From NCBI RefSeq assembly GCF_016587435.1, contig NZ_BNJJ01000003.1:124001-188000 (forward strand): 64,000 nt of DNA, given 5' to 3'. Below, piece after piece: positions 8,606-16,446 of the stretch. The stretch is from Dictyobacter formicarum (GTDB lineage: Bacteria; Chloroflexota; Ktedonobacteria; Ktedonobacterales; Ktedonobacteraceae). Position 1 is the first letter of the stretch. The number at the start of each line of letters is the position of its first letter. Both the position numbers and the translations under genes were made by a program. The notes under the pieces are model-generated. The model was not told where the DNA came from and searched no databases. It saw nothing but the letters and a program-made list of their open reading frames with translations.

Positions 8606-9607
8606 TTACTTCATCTCATTTGGCCATTGATAGACCTGTGGATATATTAAGCCGTTCTCAACGAAATCTTGCAGGGTGGTGTAGGCCGCGTTGATACGCT
8701 GGAATTCTCCCGCTTCCTCTGCGCTGCTTTTATCTGGATGATATTCTTTGGCTAGTTGATGGTAAGCATTGCGAACCGACTCATCAGTGATCTCAGCAGG
8801 TAGACGAAGGGTCTTCTTAGCCTCTTCAATACTGGCTGGATCAAATCTCTGGACTTCAATGGTAGAGAAACTATATGGTGGCAGGGGACCGACGATGCGA
8901 AAATGAATACGGCTCTCTAGATCTTGATCCAGGATATCAATAGCACGATAAAAAACGTCCTCGCGCTGCTTATCCAGCAAAAACGCAGCATTGAAGATCA
9001 TCTCATCGCTGGCAAGATCATGCTGACAGACATTTTCCACTTCCTGTTGGAGGGCACGCAAAATGGCCTGCTGATATTCCACTTTCTTTGTCTGCATTGC
9101 CTGTCCAATATATTGTCCGAGCATGATTTTATCCTCAAGACTAACGCTCCCACCTTTTTCTGTCAGTTCCTGTTGCTTTGCTCGCACCTGGCCATTCTCC
9201 TGAGAGATAGTGGCTAGTATCTTGGGCAATTCCCAACGTGCCACAACATCCAGTTCTATATGTCCCTCCATCTGGCTCAACATATCACGAAAGAGGGCCT
9301 GACCTTTGTCCAATAACGCCATCACCTCATCCTTCGTTTCTACCATGGTCCCAAATTTGACTGGTAGGATGACAAATCGTTCCATTGCTTTCTCAACGAC
9401 AAGGTTATGAATCGCCAGGTCTTTGACGGCTTTTTCTTGCTCGAGCGATTCGTAGCGGGTAAAGGGATTGATAGACACAACAGCAGCTAAACCTTGAAAG
9501 TTTATAGTAAACACCCGAGGAACTGCTGCGTTATTAATGCTGAAGCCCGGGGATTCTTGAGGATCACTGGTTTTGATAATGCCGTAGATATAGATGCCAC
9601 TGGTCAT
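8606..9607 (-). CDS. GvpF/GvpL family protein with C-terminal J-domain
   Basis: A 333-residue protein. Residues 5-254 form a GvpF/L domain, beginning IYIYGII and including FVILPVKFGTM, LDVVARWELPKI, MIFNAAFLLDKQ and the GPLPPYSF end. Residues about 259-318 form a DnaJ-type J-domain with the diagnostic His-Pro-Asp triad at 290-292 (AKEYHPDK) followed by FQRINAAYTTL. J-domains stimulate the ATPase of Hsp70, so this fusion could bring DnaK to nascent gas vesicle proteins, since GvpF/L binds GvpA in other systems. That recruitment is inference. The start ATG at 9607 has AGGAG five bases upstream. It is the first gene of the minus-strand gvp block and diverges from the plain gvpF/L gene at 10245. 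Confidence 0.92.
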   Translation of the reverse strand: MTSGIYIYGIIKTSDPQESPGFSINNAAVPRVFTINFQGLAAVVSINPFTRYESLEQEKAVKDLAIHNLVVEKAMERFVILPVKFGTMVETKDEVMALLDKGQALFRDMLSQMEGHIELDVVARWELPKILATISQENGQVRAKQQELTEKGGSVSLEDKIMLGQYIGQAMQTKKVEYQQAILRALQQEVENVCQHDLASDEMIFNAAFLLDKQREDVFYRAIDILDQDLESRIHFRIVGPLPPYSFSTIEVQRFDPASIEEAKKTLRLPAEITDESVRNAYHQLAKEYHPDKSSAEEAGEFQRINAAYTTLQDFVENGLIYPQVYQWPNEMK

Positions 9608-10244
9608 AAAATCTCCTGGTATATCAAATCAGGAACGCGGGCAAAATTGCGCATTGAATGTGCGTTCGAGATCACAAAACTCATACTTTATCTCTGTAAG
9701 TCACCCCATGCTGTAAAAAGCATTTGGAAACACCACCTGGACGCGGCTCGCTGCGCCGCCACAGCTCATCATTTGGAATGACTTAGTTTCCAGAAATGGT
9801 AATGGCTTCCGAGGCAGCTTCGCTTATCCAAATGAATAGCATTTAATACTGCTAGTATACAAGCTAGCAGTATTAAATGCGAGCCCTTCCATTGTAAGCT
9901 TGATTGATCCATAAAAACCCGCACCCAACATTCCCACAACGAAGTATGAAAAAGCATAGTTATGCTGCACTGCAGTCGAGAATCTATTGCTAGAAATATG
10001 TAAATTATTGGTAGAGTTTCAATGATACATTTGGAGATGGTTGTGCTTGATAAAATTCCAATTTGAGTGATAGTATAGTCTATAGTAGCTCTTCAAGCTG
10101 AAGTCGATAAAGTCCTCTTATTGAGAGAACACAAAAGGGATTGTCAATCAATAAAGGTGTGCTAGTCCTAAATATGGAGCGCAGGCCAGGAGCGTTGATG
10201 CATCGCAGATATCCTCCTCATTCAAACAATTTAAGGAGCAAACA
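9608..10244. other. Divergent gas vesicle intergenic region
   Basis: This 637-bp gap lies between two divergent gvpF/L genes and should contain promoters for both blocks. The clearest element is the perfect 17-bp inverted repeat at 9839-9880. A TTGATA/TAGTAT pair with 18-bp spacing near 10045-10075 is a weak plus-strand promoter candidate. I see no convincing gene here. Confidence 0.5.
9839..9880. repeat. Perfect 17-bp inverted repeat
   Basis: The arm GCATTTAATACTGCTAG (9839-9855) is repeated in perfect inverted form at 9864-9880 around the 8-base loop TATACAAG. No T run follows on either strand, so an operator, cruciform or RNA-structure role is more likely than termination. It sits midway between the divergent gas vesicle operons. 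Confidence 0.85.
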
Positions 10245-11006
10245 ATGAATGGTGAAGAAGGCTTCTATCTTTATGGTATCATTGCCACCAACAACAAACA
10301 GGATTTTGGTCCGATTGGTATTGGCGGCAGAGGTGATAAAGTTTATGCGCTGGCATACCAGGATATTGCCGCAGTAATTTCTAAATCACCCATTCAAAAA
10401 TATGATGTCACCAGGGATAACGTATCTGGCCATGCCCAGGTCTTAGAAACGGTTGCGAAAGACTATACGGTTCTCCCCGTACGCTATTGTACTATTGCTA
10501 CAGATGAAGAAATGATTATAAGTAAGCTGTTGAAGGAGCGTCATCAAGAACTTGTTCAGTTATTACAAGAGATGCAAGGGAAGATAGAGCTGGGCTTAAG
10601 GGCTCGCTGGCAGGATATGGATGCGATTTTTGCCGAGGTGGTGGAAGAGAACCAAACCATAAAAACAATGAAAGAAGCAGCCTTACGTGAAAAAGATAAG
10701 CAAAAAAAATATGCCGACAGTGTCAAAATCGGTGAAATGGTACAGAAGGCACTCGAACAAAAGAGAACCAGGGAGACACAGGCATTGCTCGACGCAATCA
10801 AACCGCTGAGTCTGGATTATAAAGAGAACCAACTTTATGGGGATATGAACCTTTTGAATGCGGCCTTTTTAGTAGATAAAGCAAAGGAAGGTGATTTTGA
10901 TCAAAAAGTAAACGATTTGCAAAAAGAACATGAAAACAGGACGCTACTAATCTATAACTCTTCAGCTGTTCCTTACAACTTTGTGGAATTAGTAGTCAAA
11001 TGGTAA
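10245..11006 (+). CDS. Gas vesicle protein GvpF/GvpL family
   Basis: A 253-residue GvpF/L protein of normal length. It starts GFYLYGIIAT, carries the conserved DYTVLPVRYCTIA and LGLRARWQDMD segments and NLLNAAFLVDKA, and ends VPYNFVEL. GvpF/L proteins have a beta-rich N-terminal and a helical C-terminal part, and they contact GvpA during nucleation and assembly. The ribosome binding site AAGGAG stands seven bases before the ATG. It opens a tight plus-strand operon: the ATPase gene follows after 10 bp, then gvpG and the repeat protein by overlap. It lacks the J-domain of its divergent paralogue. F versus L cannot be separated by eye. Confidence 0.92.
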   Translation: MNGEEGFYLYGIIATNNKQDFGPIGIGGRGDKVYALAYQDIAAVISKSPIQKYDVTRDNVSGHAQVLETVAKDYTVLPVRYCTIATDEEMIISKLLKERHQELVQLLQEMQGKIELGLRARWQDMDAIFAEVVEENQTIKTMKEAALREKDKQKKYADSVKIGEMVQKALEQKRTRETQALLDAIKPLSLDYKENQLYGDMNLLNAAFLVDKAKEGDFDQKVNDLQKEHENRTLLIYNSSAVPYNFVELVVKW

Positions 11007-11016
11007 GGAGGATCCT

Positions 11017-11973
11017 TTGTCATTACGCCATGTATCGCAGTCATCACTCCAATTTATTCTCTTTGGAGGCAAAGGGGGAGTTGGCAAGACCACAATGGCG
11101 GCGGCTACTGCAGTAGAACTGGCCCGGAAACACAAAGTACTGCTCTTTACAACCGATCCTGCACCATCGCTGGCAGATAGCTTTGGGCAGACTATTGGCA
11201 ACGAGCCCACAGCTGTTGAACAGGTGCCGAACCTTTTCGCGATGGAAATAGATGCCAGCAAAGTACTTAAAGAGTTTAAAGAGGAATATGGCAACGAAAT
11301 CTTAGAGATCTTGCAGCAAGGCACCTATCTGGCGGACGAAGAAACCGAAGAGCTCTTTCAACTTGAGATTCCCGGGCTGGATGAAGTCATGAGCTTTAAA
11401 AAGATCATGGATTTTATGGAGAGCTCAGACTACGAGATGTACCTTGTCGATACTGCACCAACCGGCCATACATTGCGGCTCCTTATGCTACCGGACCTTT
11501 TAGATAACTGGATAAAGTTTCTTGGTACTCTACGCTGGAAGTATCATACCATGGTCAGACACTTTGCGCAAAAAGAGCATATTGAGAGTGCCGATAAGTT
11601 TCTGGTGGATATGAAAAAGACGGTGAAGAAGGTTCACTCACTCTTACAGAATGAGGAGAAAACAGAGTTCGTGGTAGTCACGATTCCTGAGAAAATGGCT
11701 GTCTCGGAAACACAGGACTTAATACACAGCCTGGAGAAAATGCAGATCCCATCTCAAGATATTATTATTAACAATATCTTTCCTCAGGATGAGTGTGATT
11801 TTATGAAGCAAAGAAGAAGCTTTCAAGATCAATATATCCAGAAAATGAAGGAGATTTTTCTTCACCATACCATCACAGAGGTTGTTTTACAGGCCACCGA
11901 AGTTCAGGGCATTGCAAGACTACAAACATTAAGTACACGGTTATTTACTGGAACGCCAGAAGAGGATGGTTAA
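11017..11973 (+). CDS. ArsA/Get3-family ATPase in gas vesicle operon
   Basis: A 318-residue single-domain ATPase of the ArsA/Get3 type. The deviant Walker A GGKGGVGKTT (17-26) includes the signature Lys19. The switch I-like DPAPSLADSFG and the switch II hallmark DTAPTGHTLRLL are present. The family includes arsenite pump ATPases and Get3, which shuttles hydrophobic tail-anchored membrane proteins. The Get3 zinc pair CxxC appears as ECDFM, leaving one Cys, so zinc dimerisation as in Get3 is doubtful. No arsenic genes are nearby. Being between gvpF/L and gvpG, it may chaperone the hydrophobic GvpA; this is inference. Translation should begin at TTG 11017, with AAGGAGG five bases upstream. It overlaps gvpG by 8 bp. 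Confidence 0.9.
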   Translation: MSLRHVSQSSLQFILFGGKGGVGKTTMAAATAVELARKHKVLLFTTDPAPSLADSFGQTIGNEPTAVEQVPNLFAMEIDASKVLKEFKEEYGNEILEILQQGTYLADEETEELFQLEIPGLDEVMSFKKIMDFMESSDYEMYLVDTAPTGHTLRLLMLPDLLDNWIKFLGTLRWKYHTMVRHFAQKEHIESADKFLVDMKKTVKKVHSLLQNEEKTEFVVVTIPEKMAVSETQDLIHSLEKMQIPSQDIIINNIFPQDECDFMKQRRSFQDQYIQKMKEIFLHHTITEVVLQATEVQGIARLQTLSTRLFTGTPEEDG

Positions 11974-12217
11974 AGTCATGTTTATCCTCGATGATCTATT
12001 GATCGGTCTACCCGTCAAAGGCTTTGTTGGCATCCTTAGGACCATTGCTAATATGGCAGAGGAGGAATTAACAGATGAATCCAAGATAAAAGAAGAGCTC
12101 CTTATGCTGCAAACATTATTTGTCACCGATCAAATCACCGAAGAGGAGTACAAGAGAAGGGAAGACCAGCTTGTAGAGAGGCTTAACCTGGCAAGAGAAA
12201 GAGAACACAAATCATGA
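11966..12217 (+). CDS. gvpG: Gas vesicle protein GvpG
   Basis: An 83-residue GvpG-family protein: hydrophobic N-terminal segment (FILDDLLIGLPVKGFVGIL), then a charged helix with IKEELLMLQTLFVTDQITEEEY and a final RREDQLVERLNLAREREH. GvpG is a small essential accessory protein thought to act with GvpF/L in early assembly. The ATG at 11966 overlaps the end of the ATPase gene, and a second ATG at 11978 would give a 79-residue form closer to the usual GvpG N-terminus. The stop overlaps the next start (ATGA at 12214-12217), which indicates translational coupling to the repeat protein. Confidence 0.88.
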   Translation: MVKVMFILDDLLIGLPVKGFVGILRTIANMAEEELTDESKIKEELLMLQTLFVTDQITEEEYKRREDQLVERLNLAREREHKS

Positions 12218-13704
12218 ATCCAGAAGAACCACAGGCATGGGGAGAGCCAGAACACAAAGAACGGCCCAAAGATCCTGCGCACAGAAACAGGCAGATCAGG
12301 GGGATACGTGCACTCAAAGGTGCCAGTGATCTCAAAGGTGCCCGGGGTTCCAAAGGCGCAAACAACCTTAAGGGTGTTCGGGGTCTCAAAGGCGCAAACG
12401 ATCTTAAGGGGGTACAGGGTCTTAAAGGTGCAAGCGACCTCAAGGGCGTGCAAGATCTTTTAGGAACCGGTACCCGGCATACGGGTTTACAGGCAGGGCT
12501 CAAGGTTCTTCAAGAGGTAGTAAAGGATGAGCTGCAGGAGAACATACGGAAACTCAAGGCTAACCTGAGCAATGCCAGTGAGACGATGAGAGATAATCTG
12601 CAAGCTGGAGTACAGTCAGCCCTACAAACGGGGGCCAATGCTATTCAGGAATCTCGCAGCCATGGGTCAAAAGGCGAGCATAACAAAAAAGCAAGAACAG
12701 AAACACCATCGCATAGCCAGAAGATAGCACAAAAAACGCCCGACGGCGTTGCACCCACAAAGAGTAAACCACAGGATATATTGATCGATCTGCTATCTGA
12801 TCAAAAAAATAGAGATGAGCTCATAGATAAGCTGGCACAGAGCATTATCCTGGCTAAAAACACGCTAGATAAAACGGTTGCCGCAATCGACGTTGTGCAG
12901 GATGTACTCGAGAAGTCCGCTCCTCTGCTCGGAGAGCAAGAAAGTATAAAAAAGCTACAGGAGATACTAAACAAGGTAGAGCCAGGCGTCAAAACAGCCA
13001 GAGATGTCATAGATAAAATTGAGACACTACTTTATCAACGAGGAGATGCCTCAACAATCAGAGAGGTGCTGGAAAAGCTTACGGGGAGCGTGGATAATCT
13101 GCAGGGACTTTTGAGTAATGCCAAGGACAGAGTTGATACGCTGCAAGCAATTTTGCACAGGGTCGCGGTTGTCTTTAAAGCCTTAGATAAGGCCGCACCC
13201 CTTATCGATAAGAAATCGAAATCAGAAGTCAGTACAGCACGCAACCTGCTGAATAAGGTGACAGTGATCGTTAGAAAGGTCGAAGCTATACTCGATAAAG
13301 CCACAACCGGTGTCGATGTAGTGCAATCCGCATTAGAGAAGATCATAGCCCTTCCGGCTCAGTATGTGGAACCAGCACCAGAAGTTGAGGCCGGCAAAGA
13401 ACCTCAGCAGAAAATAGCTCCTCCTACCTCTGAAGCTAAAACTGAGAAAGAAACTAAAAAAGAGCCTGCTCCTGAAGTTCCAGCCAGCGGCGACAAGGCT
13501 GAAGCTCAGAAGGAAACTACCAAATCAGAAGATGACATGCTAGACTCGTTGAAAAAGGCGAACATAATAAATCCAGATGTACACGTTGAGGATCTTCATA
13601 AGGAGCTTGAAAATTTGCGCCTGAACATTCCAGAGGAAGCGGGAATCATTGGCTATCCAGGCCATATGCTTTTTGTCTGGAAAGAAGAAAAAGAAGAGGA
13701 GTAG
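12214..13704 (+). CDS. Unknown gas-vesicle-operon protein: hexapeptide repeats, long helical repeats, GH-W C-terminal domain
   Basis: A 496-residue protein with no family I recognise. Residues 34-81 are eight hexapeptides of the form [LS]KG[AV]xx in four 12-residue pairs, strongly basic. Residues about 85-155 are an amphipathic helical segment, and about 185-385 are long helical repeats such as LQEILNKVEPGVKTARDVI and ARNLLNKVTVIVRKVEAIL. A Pro/Glu/Lys-rich linker follows, and the last 55 residues are the domain shared with the proteins at 7003, 14132 and 21871 (His484, Trp489). The helical part is clearly related to the protein at 21871. Its start is coupled to gvpG by a 4-bp overlap. A rod-like, shell-binding role like that of GvpC is attractive but unproven; the sequence does not look like a GvpC homologue. 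Confidence 0.85.
   Translation: MNPEEPQAWGEPEHKERPKDPAHRNRQIRGIRALKGASDLKGARGSKGANNLKGVRGLKGANDLKGVQGLKGASDLKGVQDLLGTGTRHTGLQAGLKVLQEVVKDELQENIRKLKANLSNASETMRDNLQAGVQSALQTGANAIQESRSHGSKGEHNKKARTETPSHSQKIAQKTPDGVAPTKSKPQDILIDLLSDQKNRDELIDKLAQSIILAKNTLDKTVAAIDVVQDVLEKSAPLLGEQESIKKLQEILNKVEPGVKTARDVIDKIETLLYQRGDASTIREVLEKLTGSVDNLQGLLSNAKDRVDTLQAILHRVAVVFKALDKAAPLIDKKSKSEVSTARNLLNKVTVIVRKVEAILDKATTGVDVVQSALEKIIALPAQYVEPAPEVEAGKEPQQKIAPPTSEAKTEKETKKEPAPEVPASGDKAEAQKETTKSEDDMLDSLKKANIINPDVHVEDLHKELENLRLNIPEEAGIIGYPGHMLFVWKEEKEEE
12313..12456 (+). repeat. Eight tandem 18-bp coding repeats (hexapeptide LKGAxD type)
   Basis: Eight consecutive 18-bp units encode hexapeptides such as LKGASD, LKGARG, SKGANN and LKGVRG, arranged as four 36-bp super-units. 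The 12-residue period equals that of the Glu/Gln repeat in the protein at 7003, though the sequences differ. The tract is strictly in frame and codes for a basic, amphipathic stretch. Confidence 0.9.
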
Positions 13705-13736
13705 ACAGGAGAGCTATCCGGCAGAAAAATCATAGC

Positions 13737-13758
13737 ATTGTTGTGGCAACGATTTTTT
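13737..13758 (+). terminator. Rho-independent terminator of the gvpF/L-gvpG operon
   Basis: A 7-bp stem (ATTGTTG at 13737-13743, CAACGAT at 13747-13753, one G-U pair) with loop TGG is followed directly by six T. It lies 33 bp after the stop of the repeat protein and just before promoter P2, fitting an operon boundary. Confidence 0.65.
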
Positions 13759-13775
13759 CGCGTAATTAGCTAACC

Positions 13776-13804
13776 TTGACAAAGCTACTTCTATCTTCTA
13801 TTAT
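13776..13804 (+). promoter_or_regulatory. Sigma-70-type promoter P2 of the gas vesicle island
   Basis: TTGACA at 13776-13781 and TATTAT at 13799-13804 are separated by 17 bp. The spacer and flanks closely match promoter P1 at 6651-6679 (both preceded by AGCTAAC and followed by TGTAG and AAAGCAA). It drives the small gene at 14132 and probably the two unknown genes after it. Confidence 0.75.
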
Positions 13805-14131
13805 CAATGTAGATCAAAGCAAGCAGCCAGCTAACACGGTTTAAGGCTGCCTGCGACTCAATGCATCAGTGGATTGGTGTGGCGTACATGCAGTCAGTGA
13901 ACACCCGGGTATCAGGTAACCTGGGGGGTTCTTCCTCTCCTGTTCCTACCTATTTAGCATCCAGGCCCCTCTCATTGGTATAGAGTAAAAATTGGCGCAT
14001 CAATCTCAACGCCATGTTTCACAACCGTGAGAGCAGCATTATTGTCTTCATACAGTGTCTATTGCGTGTTGTTGGTGTAGAGAACGTGCTTAAATGTCAG
14101 TGCAGAACACAGTTTTCATTCAGGAGGACTT
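13805..14131 (+). other. Long leader before the small GH-W protein gene
   Basis: About 327 nt separate the -10 box from the ATG at 14132, against 323 nt at the paralogous locus near 7003. A GCAGCC/GGCTGC inverted repeat (13823-13828, 13845-13850) lies near the 5' end. A short sequence GTGTAG[AG]GAAC occurs in both leaders upstream of the coding start. No gene is supported here. Confidence 0.5.
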
Positions 14132-14458
14132 ATGGCTGCTCAGGATAGCGATAAAAAAACAGAGAGCTCAAGCGGAAAGTCAGAACAAAGTACGGAATCG
14201 AAGACAAGTAGCAAATCCGGTCAGGAATCGAAGCCAGAAGCTCAAGCCGAGGAGCAGGCAAGTGAATCAAAAGAAGCAGAGAACTCACTCCTACAAGTTC
14301 TGGATTTTTTAAAGAATTCCAATCTGATAAACCTGGATATGCCTTTGAAATCGCTGTTCGATCAGGTTCAACATATACAGACAGACCCATCATCAGAGTG
14401 GGGACTCATTGGAGACACTGGACACTGGGCTCTAGTCTGGCAAAAAAAGCATGACTAA
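14132..14458 (+). CDS. Small unknown gas-vesicle-island protein with GH-W C-terminal domain
   Basis: A 108-residue protein of no family I recognise. Residues 1-50 are a Ser/Glu/Lys/Gln-rich, disordered-looking tail. Residues 52-108 are the shared C-terminal domain: LLQVLDFLKNSNLINLDMPL, then KSLF, then EWG (89-91), His98 and Trp103. It is the closest relative of the protein at 7003, whose promoter and leader length it also shares. AGGAGG stands four bases before the ATG. The gene probably heads a transcript that continues into the two unknown genes at 14571 and 15531. A gas-vesicle-associated function is inferred only from position and paralogy. Confidence 0.8.
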   Translation: MAAQDSDKKTESSSGKSEQSTESKTSSKSGQESKPEAQAEEQASESKEAENSLLQVLDFLKNSNLINLDMPLKSLFDQVQHIQTDPSSEWGLIGDTGHWALVWQKKHD

Positions 14459-14486
14459 GCGCTTCGTATATAGCAGCTTTGTAGAG

Positions 14487-14531
14487 CAACAATAGGTCTT
14501 GCCAGATAAAAATTGCGCAGGCCTATTGTTG
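14487..14531. repeat. Long imperfect hairpin between genes
   Basis: The arm CAACAATAGG (14487-14496) is perfectly complementary to 14522-14531, and the stem extends to about 15 bp with one G-U pair and one bulge. No T run follows. It may attenuate or process the transcript between the small gene and the downstream pair. Confidence 0.6.
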
Positions 14532-14570
14532 TCGCTTCCAGGGCACCAATATAGGGAGAATAGTCGATTC

Positions 14571-15518
14571 ATGGCTGAAAAATTCGAGCAAATCTATCTT
14601 TGCTATGACCATGCATTAGATTGGCTAGATGAACATCGAGAACTGTTTAATCCTCTCACAGATAAGTCTGACAATCCATCAGCGGACATCTATCTGACCA
14701 AAGCATTAGGTGAATTGGGGCTCTTATGTATGCTTTACTATCGTAGTAAAGAAGGAGACGTTGAGCCACGCATACAGCATTTCTTGCAACTCATCTTCGG
14801 CGTCTGGCAGCAGCCGCAATATCAAGAACGGATCATACGCAGGCCCGAATATTTTCAGATTTATACGATGATATACATCGTCCTGCAACAATGTAATGTC
14901 ATTACCGAGGACTATAAAGAGCTTATTCAGCTCGTGATTGATCAGAGATACGTTACGGCTACAGAAACAACCCCCATGAGATTATTAGATCGTCGACATA
15001 TGTTAGATTGTGGTCAGTTCCATCATTCCCTGCCTTCCTACGAGCAACTCTATCACAATACGCTGCTGGCGCAGACCCCTGAGCTGGCATACTTAACAGA
15101 TACTGATGTGTATGCCGTTACCCACACCCTTTTTTATCTCACGGATTTTGGACGTTCTTCGTCACCCATTCTCCAGGGAGATCACCTGGCAACGATTCAA
15201 TGGAGTATCGAAACATTGCTGGGATTGTACTTACGTAACAAAAACTGGGATCTGGTTGGAGAGCTATTGCTCGATTGCTATTGCTTGCACTGGTACCCTG
15301 GTACCGTTTTTGATCTGGCCTGGGAAACTATAAGAAAGCACCAGTTACCAGATGGCTCGATTCCAGGACCTCGCTACTCACAGGAGCAACGGGATAAGTT
15401 GGATAGTACCGCTAGCATACATTACTGCTTTGAGGAAAACTATCATACAACTATTGTGAACGCCATCACGAGTTTTCTGACCTACCAGGATTTGAAAATG
15501 TCAGCTAGCGCAAAATAG
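14571..15518 (+). CDS. Unknown all-helical protein of the gas vesicle island (1)
   Basis: A 315-residue, soluble, mostly helical protein that I cannot assign with confidence. It begins with a helix containing HALDWLDEHRELFNP and has DIYLTKALGELGLLCMLYYR, later TDTDVYAVTHTLFYLTDFG and IRKHQLPDGSIPGPRY. The pattern of paired helices ending in a GxIPGPR-like turn resembles alpha/alpha-barrel proteins of the terpenoid-cyclase type and some uncharacterised actinobacterial proteins. The ATG at 14571 has GGGAGA eleven bases upstream. It is followed after 12 bp by another helical protein gene, so they probably work as a pair. A catalytic DxDD motif is not seen, so enzymatic activity is not claimed. 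Confidence 0.75.
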   Translation: MAEKFEQIYLCYDHALDWLDEHRELFNPLTDKSDNPSADIYLTKALGELGLLCMLYYRSKEGDVEPRIQHFLQLIFGVWQQPQYQERIIRRPEYFQIYTMIYIVLQQCNVITEDYKELIQLVIDQRYVTATETTPMRLLDRRHMLDCGQFHHSLPSYEQLYHNTLLAQTPELAYLTDTDVYAVTHTLFYLTDFGRSSSPILQGDHLATIQWSIETLLGLYLRNKNWDLVGELLLDCYCLHWYPGTVFDLAWETIRKHQLPDGSIPGPRYSQEQRDKLDSTASIHYCFEENYHTTIVNAITSFLTYQDLKMSASAK

Positions 15519-15530
15519 AAGGGATAAGCG

Positions 15531-16442
15531 ATGGAGTCTTGTTCTCTGATGTCTGAACAGGTAAGATCAGCTGGTGCGCGAGCGCGAGATTGGTTGATAG
15601 CAGCGCAAGACCTGATAAAGTCTGCTTCCACTTTAAATCCCAGGTATGCTTTCCAGATACTGGTGGGGCTCTGGATCTGCGAACAAGCCCTGATCGAAGA
15701 TCAGAGCTATCCGTGCACCAGCTCATATACGCACAAAGTATGCCAGTGCATACCTGAGAACATGGATGAGGCACAGGATTTCCTCTATGCGGATCCCGCG
15801 CTGGTATTGTTTTCCCTCGGTATTTTGCGTTTCTTTGATGTGCATAGTGATCAGATTGAGTTGTTTGCGGCTAAAATCAGCGAGTTATTGCAAGGGCATG
15901 TGGATCAAAATGAAGAGGAGGCCAGTGAGCTCTTTCTGGTGCGCTTTCTGCTGCGGCGCTTACGTCTATATCCACCATTGCCGGCGTACACGTTACGCGC
16001 GCTGACCCCATCCGAGCTCATTCATGCAGACGATGCAACCATTGACATGCTGGTAAAGAACATAGCGGCCGCTACACAATTTGGACAAGTCACACGCGAA
16101 CTGAAAACAGACTTTATGTGCACGCTGTCCTCGCTCCTCCCGATTATAATGCTCGACTATTTTCGCGACTATAACCTTGAAACAGGCATGCAAGTTCTGC
16201 GCTGCATGCGCTACCTTCACCTGTATGAAAATAAGAGCAGAAGATCAGGACTGAACTTTCTGCTCGCTCAGCAGCAAGCAGATGGTCGCTTTGGGTTTTT
16301 CGCCTACGAATTGACGCAGCTACAATCAACGGAGCAACAAAGCTCGCCAGACCTTTATATATACCTGCCTCTTACCGTATCTTTCCTCTGGACCATTGCT
16401 GAGACCGCTCATCCCCAATTCGTGCTGGCACAAAGTTTTTAA
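15531..16442 (+). CDS. Unknown all-helical protein of the gas vesicle island (2)
   Basis: A 303-residue helical protein. It starts with SEQVRSAGARARDWLIAAQD and has repeated helical pairs, including the segment LNFLLAQQQADGRFGFFAYE near the C-terminus, reminiscent of the QxxDGxFG turns in alpha/alpha-toroid proteins. AGAAGGG lies seven bases before the ATG. With the gene at 14571 it forms a two-gene unit that converges on the gvpF/L gene at 16468. No signal peptide or transmembrane helix is evident. Possible roles are scaffold or partner of the preceding protein; nothing in the sequence fixes a function. Confidence 0.75.
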   Translation: MESCSLMSEQVRSAGARARDWLIAAQDLIKSASTLNPRYAFQILVGLWICEQALIEDQSYPCTSSYTHKVCQCIPENMDEAQDFLYADPALVLFSLGILRFFDVHSDQIELFAAKISELLQGHVDQNEEEASELFLVRFLLRRLRLYPPLPAYTLRALTPSELIHADDATIDMLVKNIAAATQFGQVTRELKTDFMCTLSSLLPIIMLDYFRDYNLETGMQVLRCMRYLHLYENKSRRSGLNFLLAQQQADGRFGFFAYELTQLQSTEQQSSPDLYIYLPLTVSFLWTIAETAHPQFVLAQSF

Positions 16443-16446
16443 GTCA

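Noticed and set aside
9839..9880. Rho-independent terminator
   Set aside because: No T run follows the stem on either strand and it lies between divergent genes.
12313..12456. CRISPR-like tandem repeat
   Set aside because: Units are contiguous and in frame with no spacers, so this is a coding repeat.
12130..12503. Minus-strand frames with Leu/Pro/Thr repeats
   Set aside because: They are the complement of the hexapeptide-coding repeat of the gene at 12214 and have no ribosome binding site.
12214..13704. Direct assignment as GvpC
   Set aside because: Helical repeats are similar in kind only; the 33-residue GvpC repeat and its sequence are not recognisable.
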